Shown here: positions 1 through 4,871 of the stretch, piece by piece
Layout of the letters: each line of letters opens with the position of its first letter
How positions within the stretch are numbered: position 1 is the stretch's first letter
NCBI GenBank assembly: GCA_025963265.1
Contig: JAOPUY010000068.1
Span: 1 to 5,236 of the forward strand
Reading direction: 5' to 3'
DNA: 5,236 nt
Source: Frankiales bacterium
GTDB lineage: Bacteria > Actinomycetota > Actinomycetes > Mycobacteriales > Jatrophihabitantaceae
The notes under the pieces: model-generated
The model's input: only the letters and a program-made list of their open reading frames with translations
The model's database searches: none
Told to the model about the DNA's origin: nothing
Made by a program: the position numbers and the translations under genes

Positions 1-1685
1 ACGGCAGCGGGGTGTGGGCGAGCGGGGCGATCGGGCTCGGCCACCGCCGGCTGGCGATCATCGACCTGAGCTCGGCCGGCGCTCAGCCGATGGTCGACTC
101 CGACTTGGGCCTGACCGTCGTCTTCAACGGCTGCATCTACAACTATCAGCAGCTGCGCGATGAGTTAACTCAGGCCGGCTACCGGTTCTTCTCGACCTCC
201 GACACCGAGGTAATCGGCAAGGCCTACCGGCACTGGGGACTCTCCTTCGTCGAGCACCTGTTCGGGATGTTCGCCTTCGCCATCGCCGAGCGCGATAGCG
301 GACGGCTGATCCTCGGCCGCGACCGACTGGGCATCAAGCCGCTCTACCTCGACGAGCGCGCGGACCGGCTCCGCTTCGCCTCGACCCTGCCCGCTCTGCT
401 GGCCGCCGGCGGCGTCGACACGGCCATCGACCGGGTGGCGCTGGCCCAGTACATGAGCTTTCACTCCGTCGTCGCGGCGCCGCGGACGATCCTGGCCGGC
501 GTCCGGAAACTGCCGCCGGCGACCGTGCGGGTGGTGGAGCGCGACGGCGCCAGCGCCGAGCACGTGTACTGGCGACCCGACTTCGACCGGGACCCCGCCC
601 GCGCTGATTGGTCCGAGCAGGACTGGCAGGAGGCGCTGCTCGAGAGCCTGCGCACCGCGGTCAAGCGCCGGATGGTGGCCGACGTGCCGGTCGGCGTGCT
701 GCTGTCGGGCGGTATCGACTCGAGCCTGGTGGTGGCGCTGCTGGCCGAGCAGGGCCAGCGCGACCTGATGACCTTCAGCATCGGCTTCGACTCGGCCGCG
801 GGCGAATCGGGCGATGAGTACGAGTACTCCGACCTGGTGGCCCAGCACTTCGGCACCAAGCACCACAAGATCCACATCGACGGGGCACGGCTGCTGCCCG
901 CCATCGACGCCACGGTCGCGGCGATGAGCGAGCCGATGGTCTCCCACGATTGCGTGGCCTTCTACCTGCTGAGCCAGGACGTCTCCCGCGAGGTCAAGGT
1001 CGTGCAATCCGGGCAGGGCGCCGACGAGGTGCTGGGCGGCTACGACTGGTACCCGCCGCTCGCCGCCGTGCCCCGCTCGCAAGCGGTCGAGGCCTACGCC
1101 GGGGTGTTCTTCGATCGCCGCCGGCCCGCGTTGGCCGGGTTGCTCAACCCGGAGTGGATGCTCGAGGAGGACGCGGCGACCGAGTTCATCACCGGCGAGT
1201 TCGCCCGGCCCGGCGCGGCGACGGCGGTGGACGCCGCCCTGCGCACCGACACCACCGTGATGCTGGTCGAGGATCCGGTCAAGCGGGTGGACAACATGAC
1301 GATGGCCTCCGGGCTGGAGGCCCGGGTGCCCTTCCTCGATCACGAGCTGGTCGAGTTGGCCGGTCGGATCCCGCCCGAGCTCAAGCTGTCCGACGGCGGC
1401 AAGGGCGTGCTGAAGCGGGCCAGCCGCGGCCTCGTCCCCGACGCCGTCATCGACCGCACCAAGGGCTATTTTCCGGTGCCGGCGATCCGCCAGCTCGAGG
1501 GGCCGGTGCTCGACCGGGTCACGGCGGCGCTGACCGACCCGGCGGCGCGCTCGCGGGGGTTGTTCAACCCGGCGGCGTTGCAGCCGCTGCTCGCCGCGCC
1601 CAATGAGACGCGCACGACGCTGGGCTCGAATGCGCTATGGCAGTTGGCGCTGCTGGAGATCTGGCTGCAGACGATGGGGGTGTGA
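1..1685 (+). CDS. asnO: N-acetylglutaminylglutamine amidotransferase (AsnO type, class II glutamine amidotransferase / asparagine synthase fold), 5'-partial
   Basis: This cytoplasmic enzyme is predicted to transfer ammonia from glutamine to the C-terminal carboxylate of N-acetylglutaminylglutamine, using ATP, to make the osmoprotectant dipeptide amide NAGGN. The frame is open from base 3 to the TGA at 1683-1685, giving 560 residues. Roughly 35-40 N-terminal residues, including the catalytic Cys after the initiator Met, lie upstream, so the GTG at 12 is not the true start. Visible glutaminase-domain motifs are GHRRLAIIDLS, FNGCIYNY (residues about 40-48), SDTEV and RDRLGIKPLY (about 106-115). 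The synthetase domain has the ATP-pyrophosphatase P-loop SGGIDSS (residues 235-241, nt 705-725), SGQGADEVLGGY (about 336-347) and KRVDNMTMASGLEARVPFLD. The segments SFHSVVAAPRT, EPMVSHDCVAFYLLS and KGYFPVPA match my memory of Pseudomonas/Sinorhizobium AsnO better than ordinary AsnB, which is the basis for the specific call. One TTA codon lies at 165-167. The stop overlaps the next start. The alternative is a generic asparagine synthetase B. Confidence 0.88.
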   Translation, partial: GSGVWASGAIGLGHRRLAIIDLSSAGAQPMVDSDLGLTVVFNGCIYNYQQLRDELTQAGYRFFSTSDTEVIGKAYRHWGLSFVEHLFGMFAFAIAERDSGRLILGRDRLGIKPLYLDERADRLRFASTLPALLAAGGVDTAIDRVALAQYMSFHSVVAAPRTILAGVRKLPPATVRVVERDGASAEHVYWRPDFDRDPARADWSEQDWQEALLESLRTAVKRRMVADVPVGVLLSGGIDSSLVVALLAEQGQRDLMTFSIGFDSAAGESGDEYEYSDLVAQHFGTKHHKIHIDGARLLPAIDATVAAMSEPMVSHDCVAFYLLSQDVSREVKVVQSGQGADEVLGGYDWYPPLAAVPRSQAVEAYAGVFFDRRRPALAGLLNPEWMLEEDAATEFITGEFARPGAATAVDAALRTDTTVMLVEDPVKRVDNMTMASGLEARVPFLDHELVELAGRIPPELKLSDGGKGVLKRASRGLVPDAVIDRTKGYFPVPAIRQLEGPVLDRVTAALTDPAARSRGLFNPAALQPLLAAPNETRTTLGSNALWQLALLEIWLQTMGV

Positions 1686-1687
1686 TG
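1676..1687 (+). promoter_or_regulatory. Ribosome-binding site and TGATG stop-start overlap (translational coupling)
   Basis: The amidotransferase stop TGA (1683-1685) shares its final A with the ATG (1685-1687) of the peptidase gene. A GGGGG run at 1676-1680, four bases before the ATG, is a plausible Shine-Dalgarno element. This arrangement selects 1685 as the peptidase start over an in-frame GTG 48 bases upstream, which would place 16 extra residues over the amidotransferase's C-terminal codons. It implies one mRNA and coupled translation. Confidence 0.8.
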
Positions 1688-3670
1688 GTCCGGACCGATC
1701 CCAGCTCCCCGCTCATCGCGACCCCGGCCGCGCCCGCCGCCGAACTGCCCGACCGGCTCGTCGAGCTGGCCGAGACCCTCATCAGCACCTGGGGGTCCTG
1801 GGCGCCGACCCTGACCCCGGACGCCAGCCGGATGGCCTTCATCAGCGATCGACGCGGCACGCCCGAGTTGTGGGTCCAGGAGGTCGGCTCGCTGACTGAG
1901 CCCGGTCAAGCGCCGCCGCCCCGGCTGATCACCCTCAGCGCGGACCCGGTCGTGGCCGTCCGCTGGTCCCCGGACGAGCAGTGGCTGGCCTGCGCGGTCG
2001 CCACCGGCGGCGGCGTCCGCACCCAGGTGTGGGTGGTCCGCCCGGACGGCACCCAGGCCCGTCGACTGGCCGGTTCGGCCACTGAGCACGCGGTGCTCGG
2101 ACCCTGGACCCGGAGCGGTCACCGGCTCGTCATCACCTTCCCCGGGCCGGGCTCAGCCGATCACGGTTCAGCCGCTCAGGACTCAGCCGATCACGGCTCA
2201 GCCGAGCCAGAGAGCGGTGAGCCGAACGGCGCGCATAGTCGCTGCGTGCTGATCGATCCGGTGTCCGGCGTGAGCCAGACCCTGGCCACGGGTGAGCTGA
2301 TCGACGTGCTCGACCTTTCCCGCGACGAGCGCTACGTGCTGCTGCGCGACGGCGAGCGGGGCGCGCAATTCTGCGTGATGCTCGACCGCGAGCACGACGT
2401 CTCCTATCGGATGCTGCCTTATCCCGACACCGGCTCGACCGATCTCGGCAAGTTCCGGCCGTCGCCGCCAGGCGAACGCCACCCCCTGACGGTCTACTTC
2501 GTCTCCGACGCCGGCCGGCCGCGGCGAGAGCTGATCGCCCAAGGGGTGGCCGACGGCGGCGAGCGCGGCCCGGCCGGGACGTTGGCCCGCCGCGACGACG
2601 CCGAGTTGGAGTTGCTCGACGCCGACGCGCAGGGCCGTCTGCTGAGCCTGGTCTGGAACGTCGCCGGCGCGAGCGAGGTCGAACTGCTGGACACCGCGAC
2701 CGGACAGCGGCGGTTGGTGAGCGGCCTGCCTGGTTTCCCGGGCAGCGACTGCGTGGTCTCCGACTGCGTCCTGTCCCGCGACGGCAGCTCGGCGATGCTG
2801 TGCGTCGAGGGCCCGGCCAGCCCCCGAGCACTCTGGCGGCTGGACACGGCCACGCTCTCGATCACCCGGGTGAGCGACCGGCCCGCGGCGGCGATGCCGG
2901 CCCTGGTCACCCCGACGCTCGAGCGCTTCGTCGCGCACGACGGGCTGCCGCTGACCGGTTGGCTCTATCGGGCAGTCGGCGGCCGTCCCGGCCCGGCGAT
3001 GCTCAGTCTGCACGGCGGCCCGGAGGCCCAGGAACGACCGGTGTTCAGCCCGCAGCATCAGCTGATGGCGGCCGCCGGCGTCACCGTCTTCGCGCCGAAT
3101 GTGCGGGGGTCTTCCGGCTACGGCCACGCCTTCGTGCACGCCGATGACCGCTACGGGCGCTACGACGCGATCGCCGACGTGGCCTCCTGCGTCGGCTTCC
3201 TCACCGACTCCGGGCTGGCTGACCCGGCCCAAGTGGCGGTCACCGGACGCTCCTACGGCGGATACCTGACGCTGGCCGCGATGGTCAAGTACCCGGAGCT
3301 GTTCGCGGCCGGCGTCGACATCTGCGGCATGTCTGACCTGCTGCGCTTTTACCGCGACACCGAGCCGTGGATCGCCGCGGCCGCGGTGAGCAAATACGGT
3401 CACCCCGAACACGACGCGTCATTGTTGAAAGCTTTGTCTCCGTTAAGTGGCGCGGCGTCAATAGCAGCTCCGTTACTAGTCGTGCACGGAGAGTTGGATA
3501 CGAACGTGCCGATCGGCCAAGCCCTCGATATTGTTCGAGCATTGCAAGATCTTGGCCGCCCGGTCGAATACCTGCAGCTGGCGGGCGAAGGTCACGAATA
3601 CCGGCGCGCCGACTCCCGGCTGAGCCTCATGGAGGCGATGGCGAGCTTTCTGGTGCGGCACCTGAGTTGA
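1685..3670 (+). CDS. S9 family (prolyl-oligopeptidase / acylaminoacyl-peptidase-like) serine peptidase
   Basis: A 661-residue protein of normal length for two-domain S9 peptidases, which hydrolyse short or N-blocked peptides. No signal peptide or membrane segment is evident, so it is probably cytoplasmic. The N-terminal ~400 residues look like a TolB/WD40-type beta-propeller, with blade motifs such as TPDASRMAFISDRRGTPELW and VRWSPDEQWLACAV. The C-terminal alpha/beta-hydrolase domain starts near residue 415. It has HGGP (443-446, the usual oxyanion-hole loop), VRGSSGYG, the nucleophile elbow GRSYGG with Ser523, HGELDTNVP with the acid Asp605, and GEGHEY with His637. The catalytic triad is therefore complete. 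Start 1685 is set by the TGATG overlap with asnO. Coupling suggests a role in NAGGN turnover or in releasing its precursors (inference); characterised NAGGN loci often carry an M42 peptidase instead. Oddities are a duplicated low-complexity insert (residues 157-176) and a run of atypical AT-ending codons at 3419-3555 around Asp605. Exact substrate is unknown. Confidence 0.93.
   Translation: MVRTDPSSPLIATPAAPAAELPDRLVELAETLISTWGSWAPTLTPDASRMAFISDRRGTPELWVQEVGSLTEPGQAPPPRLITLSADPVVAVRWSPDEQWLACAVATGGGVRTQVWVVRPDGTQARRLAGSATEHAVLGPWTRSGHRLVITFPGPGSADHGSAAQDSADHGSAEPESGEPNGAHSRCVLIDPVSGVSQTLATGELIDVLDLSRDERYVLLRDGERGAQFCVMLDREHDVSYRMLPYPDTGSTDLGKFRPSPPGERHPLTVYFVSDAGRPRRELIAQGVADGGERGPAGTLARRDDAELELLDADAQGRLLSLVWNVAGASEVELLDTATGQRRLVSGLPGFPGSDCVVSDCVLSRDGSSAMLCVEGPASPRALWRLDTATLSITRVSDRPAAAMPALVTPTLERFVAHDGLPLTGWLYRAVGGRPGPAMLSLHGGPEAQERPVFSPQHQLMAAAGVTVFAPNVRGSSGYGHAFVHADDRYGRYDAIADVASCVGFLTDSGLADPAQVAVTGRSYGGYLTLAAMVKYPELFAAGVDICGMSDLLRFYRDTEPWIAAAAVSKYGHPEHDASLLKALSPLSGAASIAAPLLVVHGELDTNVPIGQALDIVRALQDLGRPVEYLQLAGEGHEYRRADSRLSLMEAMASFLVRHLS
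2152..2211 (+). repeat. In-frame 30-nt tandem duplication inside the peptidase gene
   Basis: Two adjacent 30-nt units (2152-2181 and 2182-2211) match at 22 of their first 23 bases and then diverge. They encode SADHGSAAQD (residues 157-166) followed by SADHGSAEPE (167-176). This lies in a hydrophilic Ser/Ala/Gly/Glu-rich stretch between propeller blades. Because 30 is a multiple of three, copy number can change without breaking the frame. It most likely forms a flexible surface loop. Confidence 0.85.
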
Positions 3671-3683
3671 CCGCCCGAGTCCG

Positions 3684-3774
3684 GCCGACTTCAGCGCCCG
3701 ACTTCAGCGCCCGACTTCGGCGCCCGGCCGCGGCACCCGACTTCGACACCCGACTTCGGCGCCCGGCCGCGGTT
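3684..3774 (+). repeat. 13-nt tandem repeat array, seven units, just after the peptidase stop codon
   Basis: Seven contiguous 13-base units fill 3684-3774. In order they are: gccgacttcagcg, cccgacttcagcg, cccgacttcggcg, cccggccgcggca, cccgacttcgaca, cccgacttcggcg and cccggccgcggtt. There is also a higher-order period of 39 bases, because 3710-3733 and 3749-3772 are identical over 24 bases. The period is not a multiple of three and the array starts 14 bases after the stop codon, so I read it as non-coding. It looks like a minisatellite made by slippage or unequal exchange. Confidence 0.92.
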
Positions 3775-3778
3775 AGGG

Positions 3779-3802
3779 CTGAGCTCGACGCCCGAAGCTC
3801 AG
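3779..3802 (+). terminator. Hairpin without T-tract after the asnO-peptidase operon (possible terminator)
   Basis: CTGAGCTCG (3779-3787) pairs with CGA (3793-3795) and GCTCAG (3797-3802) around a 5-base loop, with A3796 bulged. This gives nine base pairs. It lies 109 bases after the peptidase stop. No T-run follows, so it would be a U-less terminator or an RNA 3'-end stabiliser. Function is inferred from position only. Confidence 0.4.
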
Positions 3803-3854
3803 TCCGAGGCTCCCCCGGCGCCAACGGAAGCGGCGGAGGAAGAGTCGGCGAGCG

Positions 3855-3883
3855 GGTGACCGCACGCGGTCCGCGGCGTCACC
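3855..3883 (+). other. Inverted repeat (possible second terminator stem or operator)
   Basis: GGTGAC (3855-3860) and GTCACC (3878-3883) are perfect inverted arms. The stem can extend by CGC (3861-3863) with GCG (3873-3875) if two bases are bulged. No T-run follows. It could end readthrough from the upstream operon or be a protein-binding site; the sequence does not decide. Confidence 0.35.
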
Positions 3884-4246
3884 GGCCCCTGCCGCTCGGT
3901 ACATAGAGCCGGAACCGCTATGCGCCTCAGGCCGATCGGCCCGACTGGCAAAGCGGCTGACGTCATATCTTGGCCACTCGAACACCGCGACTGTCCCCTG
4001 TGAGCTGCGTGCGGAGCATGGGTTAGGACCTCGCGCCCCCGTATGGCGTCCGGTGTGTTAATTGTTAGCTAATGGAGTATGTCAGCAATATATGGCGCCC
4101 AGCCTCAATTTGGCGTGAACCCGATCCGGCAACACCGATTAAACATTATAAGCTCACCTTGATCTTATCCATAACCAATTCTGGACCCTCTCGTTGGTCC
4201 TAACGGGACGAGCAGTCGCGGCCGTCGAACTGACGTTCTTTAAGAT

Positions 4247-4275
4247 TTGTCATGGCTGCAGTTTTGTTTTACTGT
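4247..4275 (+). promoter_or_regulatory. Housekeeping-type promoter for the small gene
   Basis: TTGTCA at 4247-4252 differs from the TTGACA -35 consensus at one base. Exactly 17 bases later, TACTGT at 4270-4275 fits the actinobacterial TAnnnT -10 pattern. Transcription would start near 4282, giving a leader of about 67 bases that contains the 17-nt duplication. A separate TAAGAT at 4241-4246 is another -10-like hexamer but lacks a convincing -35. GTCGAACT occurs twice nearby (4224-4231 and 4274-4281), 50 bases apart, the second copy overlapping the -10. This could be a regulator site. Confidence 0.55.
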
Positions 4276-4311
4276 CGAACTAGTTTTCGCGGGGAACGCT
4301 CAGCAGGGCCT

Positions 4312-4345
4312 TTACCGAAACCGGGGCCTTACCGAAACAGGGGGC
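4312..4345 (+). repeat. 17-nt direct duplication in the small gene's leader
   Basis: ttaccgaaaccggggcc (4312-4328) is followed immediately by ttaccgaaacagggggc (4329-4345), matching at 15 of 17 positions. The second unit contains the G-run used as the ribosome-binding site, so the duplication may have created a second, decoy-like G-run at 4323-4326. The core CCGAAACAG (4332-4340) recurs after the gene at 4651-4659. Confidence 0.85.
4339..4344 (+). promoter_or_regulatory. Ribosome-binding site AGGGGG that fixes the small gene's start
   Basis: AGGGGG ends four bases before the ATG at 4349. The longer in-frame reading from TTG 4247 has no comparable site, and that TTG is part of the predicted -35 box. 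The later ATG at 4478 has no G-rich element in front of it. Confidence 0.65.
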
Positions 4346-4348
4346 GCC

Positions 4349-4615
4349 ATGCCAGCTATGCCACTGGGCAGGGGCGGATCGAAGAAGCCAACGAGCCCAG
4401 ACGAGCCGGCCAGCCGGCCTGAGCCGCTCGGCGAACCGGGACCGGACCGGGCGATCAACTCAGATCCGAATCCGACTATGGACGTCGTCGCGTCCTTCCT
4501 GCTCGAGCGAGCCCGGCACCCGTCAGTCGACCGCGCCGACCAGCAACAACTGGAAGACCTGTTGTTCGCCTACCTGCACGAGGGCTTCGGCGCCGAGCAC
4601 CGCAAGCACGCTTGA
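4349..4615 (+). CDS. Small hypothetical protein (88 aa), unrecognised
   Basis: I do not recognise this protein. The N-terminal half (residues 1-43) is rich in Pro, Gly, Glu and Ser and looks disordered. The C-terminal half (44-88, beginning MDVVASFLLERA) looks helical and amphipathic, with the segment QQQLEDLLFAYLHEGF, and ends in a basic tail, HRKHA. There is no Cys or Trp, no signal peptide and no membrane segment. Support for coding comes from an AGGGGG site four bases before the ATG, a promoter 70-100 bases upstream, G/C-ending codons typical of the window in the second half, and an intrinsic terminator downstream. It appears to be monocistronic. The stop codon lies inside the first unit of a 17-nt tandem array, so the exact C-terminus may vary between strains. 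An ATG at 4358 is an alternative start three codons later. Confidence 0.65.
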   Translation: MPAMPLGRGGSKKPTSPDEPASRPEPLGEPGPDRAINSDPNPTMDVVASFLLERARHPSVDRADQQQLEDLLFAYLHEGFGAEHRKHA

Positions 4616-4661
4616 GCCGCCGAAGATCTTGAGTCCGAAAAGATCTTGAGCCGAAACAGAT
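4611..4661 (+). repeat. 17-nt tandem array (three units) across the small gene's stop codon
   Basis: Three contiguous 17-base units: cttgagccgccgaagat (4611-4627), cttgagtccgaaaagat (4628-4644) and cttgagccgaaacagat (4645-4661). The first contains the TGA stop (4613-4615). Each later unit carries the same out-of-codon TGA. The palindrome AAGATCTT occurs at the unit junctions (4623-4630 and 4640-4647). The last unit can also pair with ATCTG at 4672-4676 as a small stem. Confidence 0.9.
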
Positions 4662-4700
4662 GTTTAAAACAATCTGCCCCGACCACTTGTCAGCGGAGTC

Positions 4701-4724
4701 CTGATCACCTAGCGTAGTCATCAG
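4701..4724 (+). other. Stem-loop immediately before the terminator
   Basis: CTGATCAC (4701-4708) pairs with GTCATCAG (4717-4724) with one C-C mismatch and an 8-base loop. It abuts the terminator stem that begins at 4725. It may be a 3'-UTR structure of the small gene's mRNA or part of a separate small RNA. Confidence 0.4.
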
Positions 4725-4785
4725 GAACCGCCCGTTACTCTCCGCTCTCCCCCGTGAGCTGAGAGGCCGGGCGGTTCTGTTTTTT
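4725..4785 (+). terminator. Intrinsic (Rho-independent) terminator
   Basis: GAACCGCCCG (4725-4734) and CGGGCGGTTC (4768-4777) form a perfect 10-bp stem. TG follows, then six T residues at 4780-4785, the classical arrangement on the + strand. The 33-base loop is unusually large and can fold further, with CTCTC (4745-4749) pairing with GAGAG (4761-4765). It ends the small gene's transcript about 170 bases after its stop. Read on the opposite strand the stem is not followed by a T-run, so it should not efficiently end the kinase transcript. Confidence 0.85.
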
Positions 4786-4830
4786 GCGCGACGGCCCTGC
4801 GCCACGAGCAACTGGGGCTAGCCAGAGCGC

Positions 4831-4871
4831 CGAGCCGTCCCCACCGTCGAGCTGTCCCTACCGCCGAGCTA
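4831..4871 (-). repeat. 17-nt tandem repeat (about 2.4 units) across the kinase stop codon
   Basis: On the + strand, cgagccgtccccaccgt (4831-4847) and cgagctgtccctaccgc (4848-4864) match at 14 of 17 bases. A partial third unit, cgagcta, occupies 4865-4871. The kinase stop (CTA on the + strand, 4858-4860) lies within the second unit, so the repeats cover the last four codons and the start of the 3'-UTR. Confidence 0.75.

Larger units (their letters stand above)
3671..4246. other. Long intergenic region without a convincing gene (576 bp)
   Basis: I find no coding region here with both a plausible start and typical codon use. The left part (to about 4040) is GC-rich and contains the 13-nt repeat array and several inverted repeats. 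Besides those listed separately, CATAG/CTATG arms lie at 3902-3906 and 3918-3922, and a perfect 12-bp palindrome, GGCCGATCGGCC, at 3930-3941. From about 4050 the composition changes abruptly: I count 12 G/C in the 40 bases 4141-4180. That part includes the palindrome TTAGCTAA (4065-4072) and GGACC/GGTCC arms (4183-4187, 4196-4200). The AT-rich part is probably upstream regulatory DNA of the small gene that follows. Confidence 0.7.

Noticed and set aside
165..1343. Long open frame on the minus strand opposite the amidotransferase
   Set aside because: It is a GC-rich antisense shadow of a well-supported gene. The translation is dominated by Gly, Arg, His, Val and Gln with no recognisable domain.
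3684..3774. CRISPR array
   Set aside because: The 13-nt units are contiguous with no spacers and no cas genes are present.
3367..3906. 179-codon + frame running from the peptidase 3' end through the 13-nt array
   Set aside because: Its first half lies out of frame inside the peptidase catalytic domain. The rest is the 13-nt repeat translated into Arg/Pro/Ala repeats, with no ribosome-binding site.
3773..3985. 70-codon minus-strand frame
   Set aside because: Arg-rich translation, no start context, and it lies over hairpins and palindromes.
3920..4003. 27-aa + ORF starting ATG CGC CTC as a possible leader peptide
   Set aside because: No ribosome-binding site and no adjacent gene for it to regulate; it overlaps a 12-bp palindrome.
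4145..4173. Perfect TATAAT on the minus strand (4150-4145) as a promoter
   Set aside because: No good -35 at 16-18 bases, and no minus-strand gene follows before the peptidase gene.
4072..4203. 43-aa + ORF starting ATG GAG TAT in the AT-rich region
   Set aside because: No ribosome-binding site, codon use unlike the other genes, and no recognisable sequence. It may be a chance ORF, though a small peptide cannot be fully excluded.
4247..4348. TTG at 4247 as the start of the small gene (122 aa)
   Set aside because: The TTG is part of a good -35 box, the added codons are AT-rich and unlike the rest, and they span the -10 and the leader duplication. ATG 4349 has a proper ribosome-binding site.
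4611..4661. Plasmid- or phage-type replication iterons
   Set aside because: Only three units, no replication initiator gene and no clear DnaA boxes nearby.
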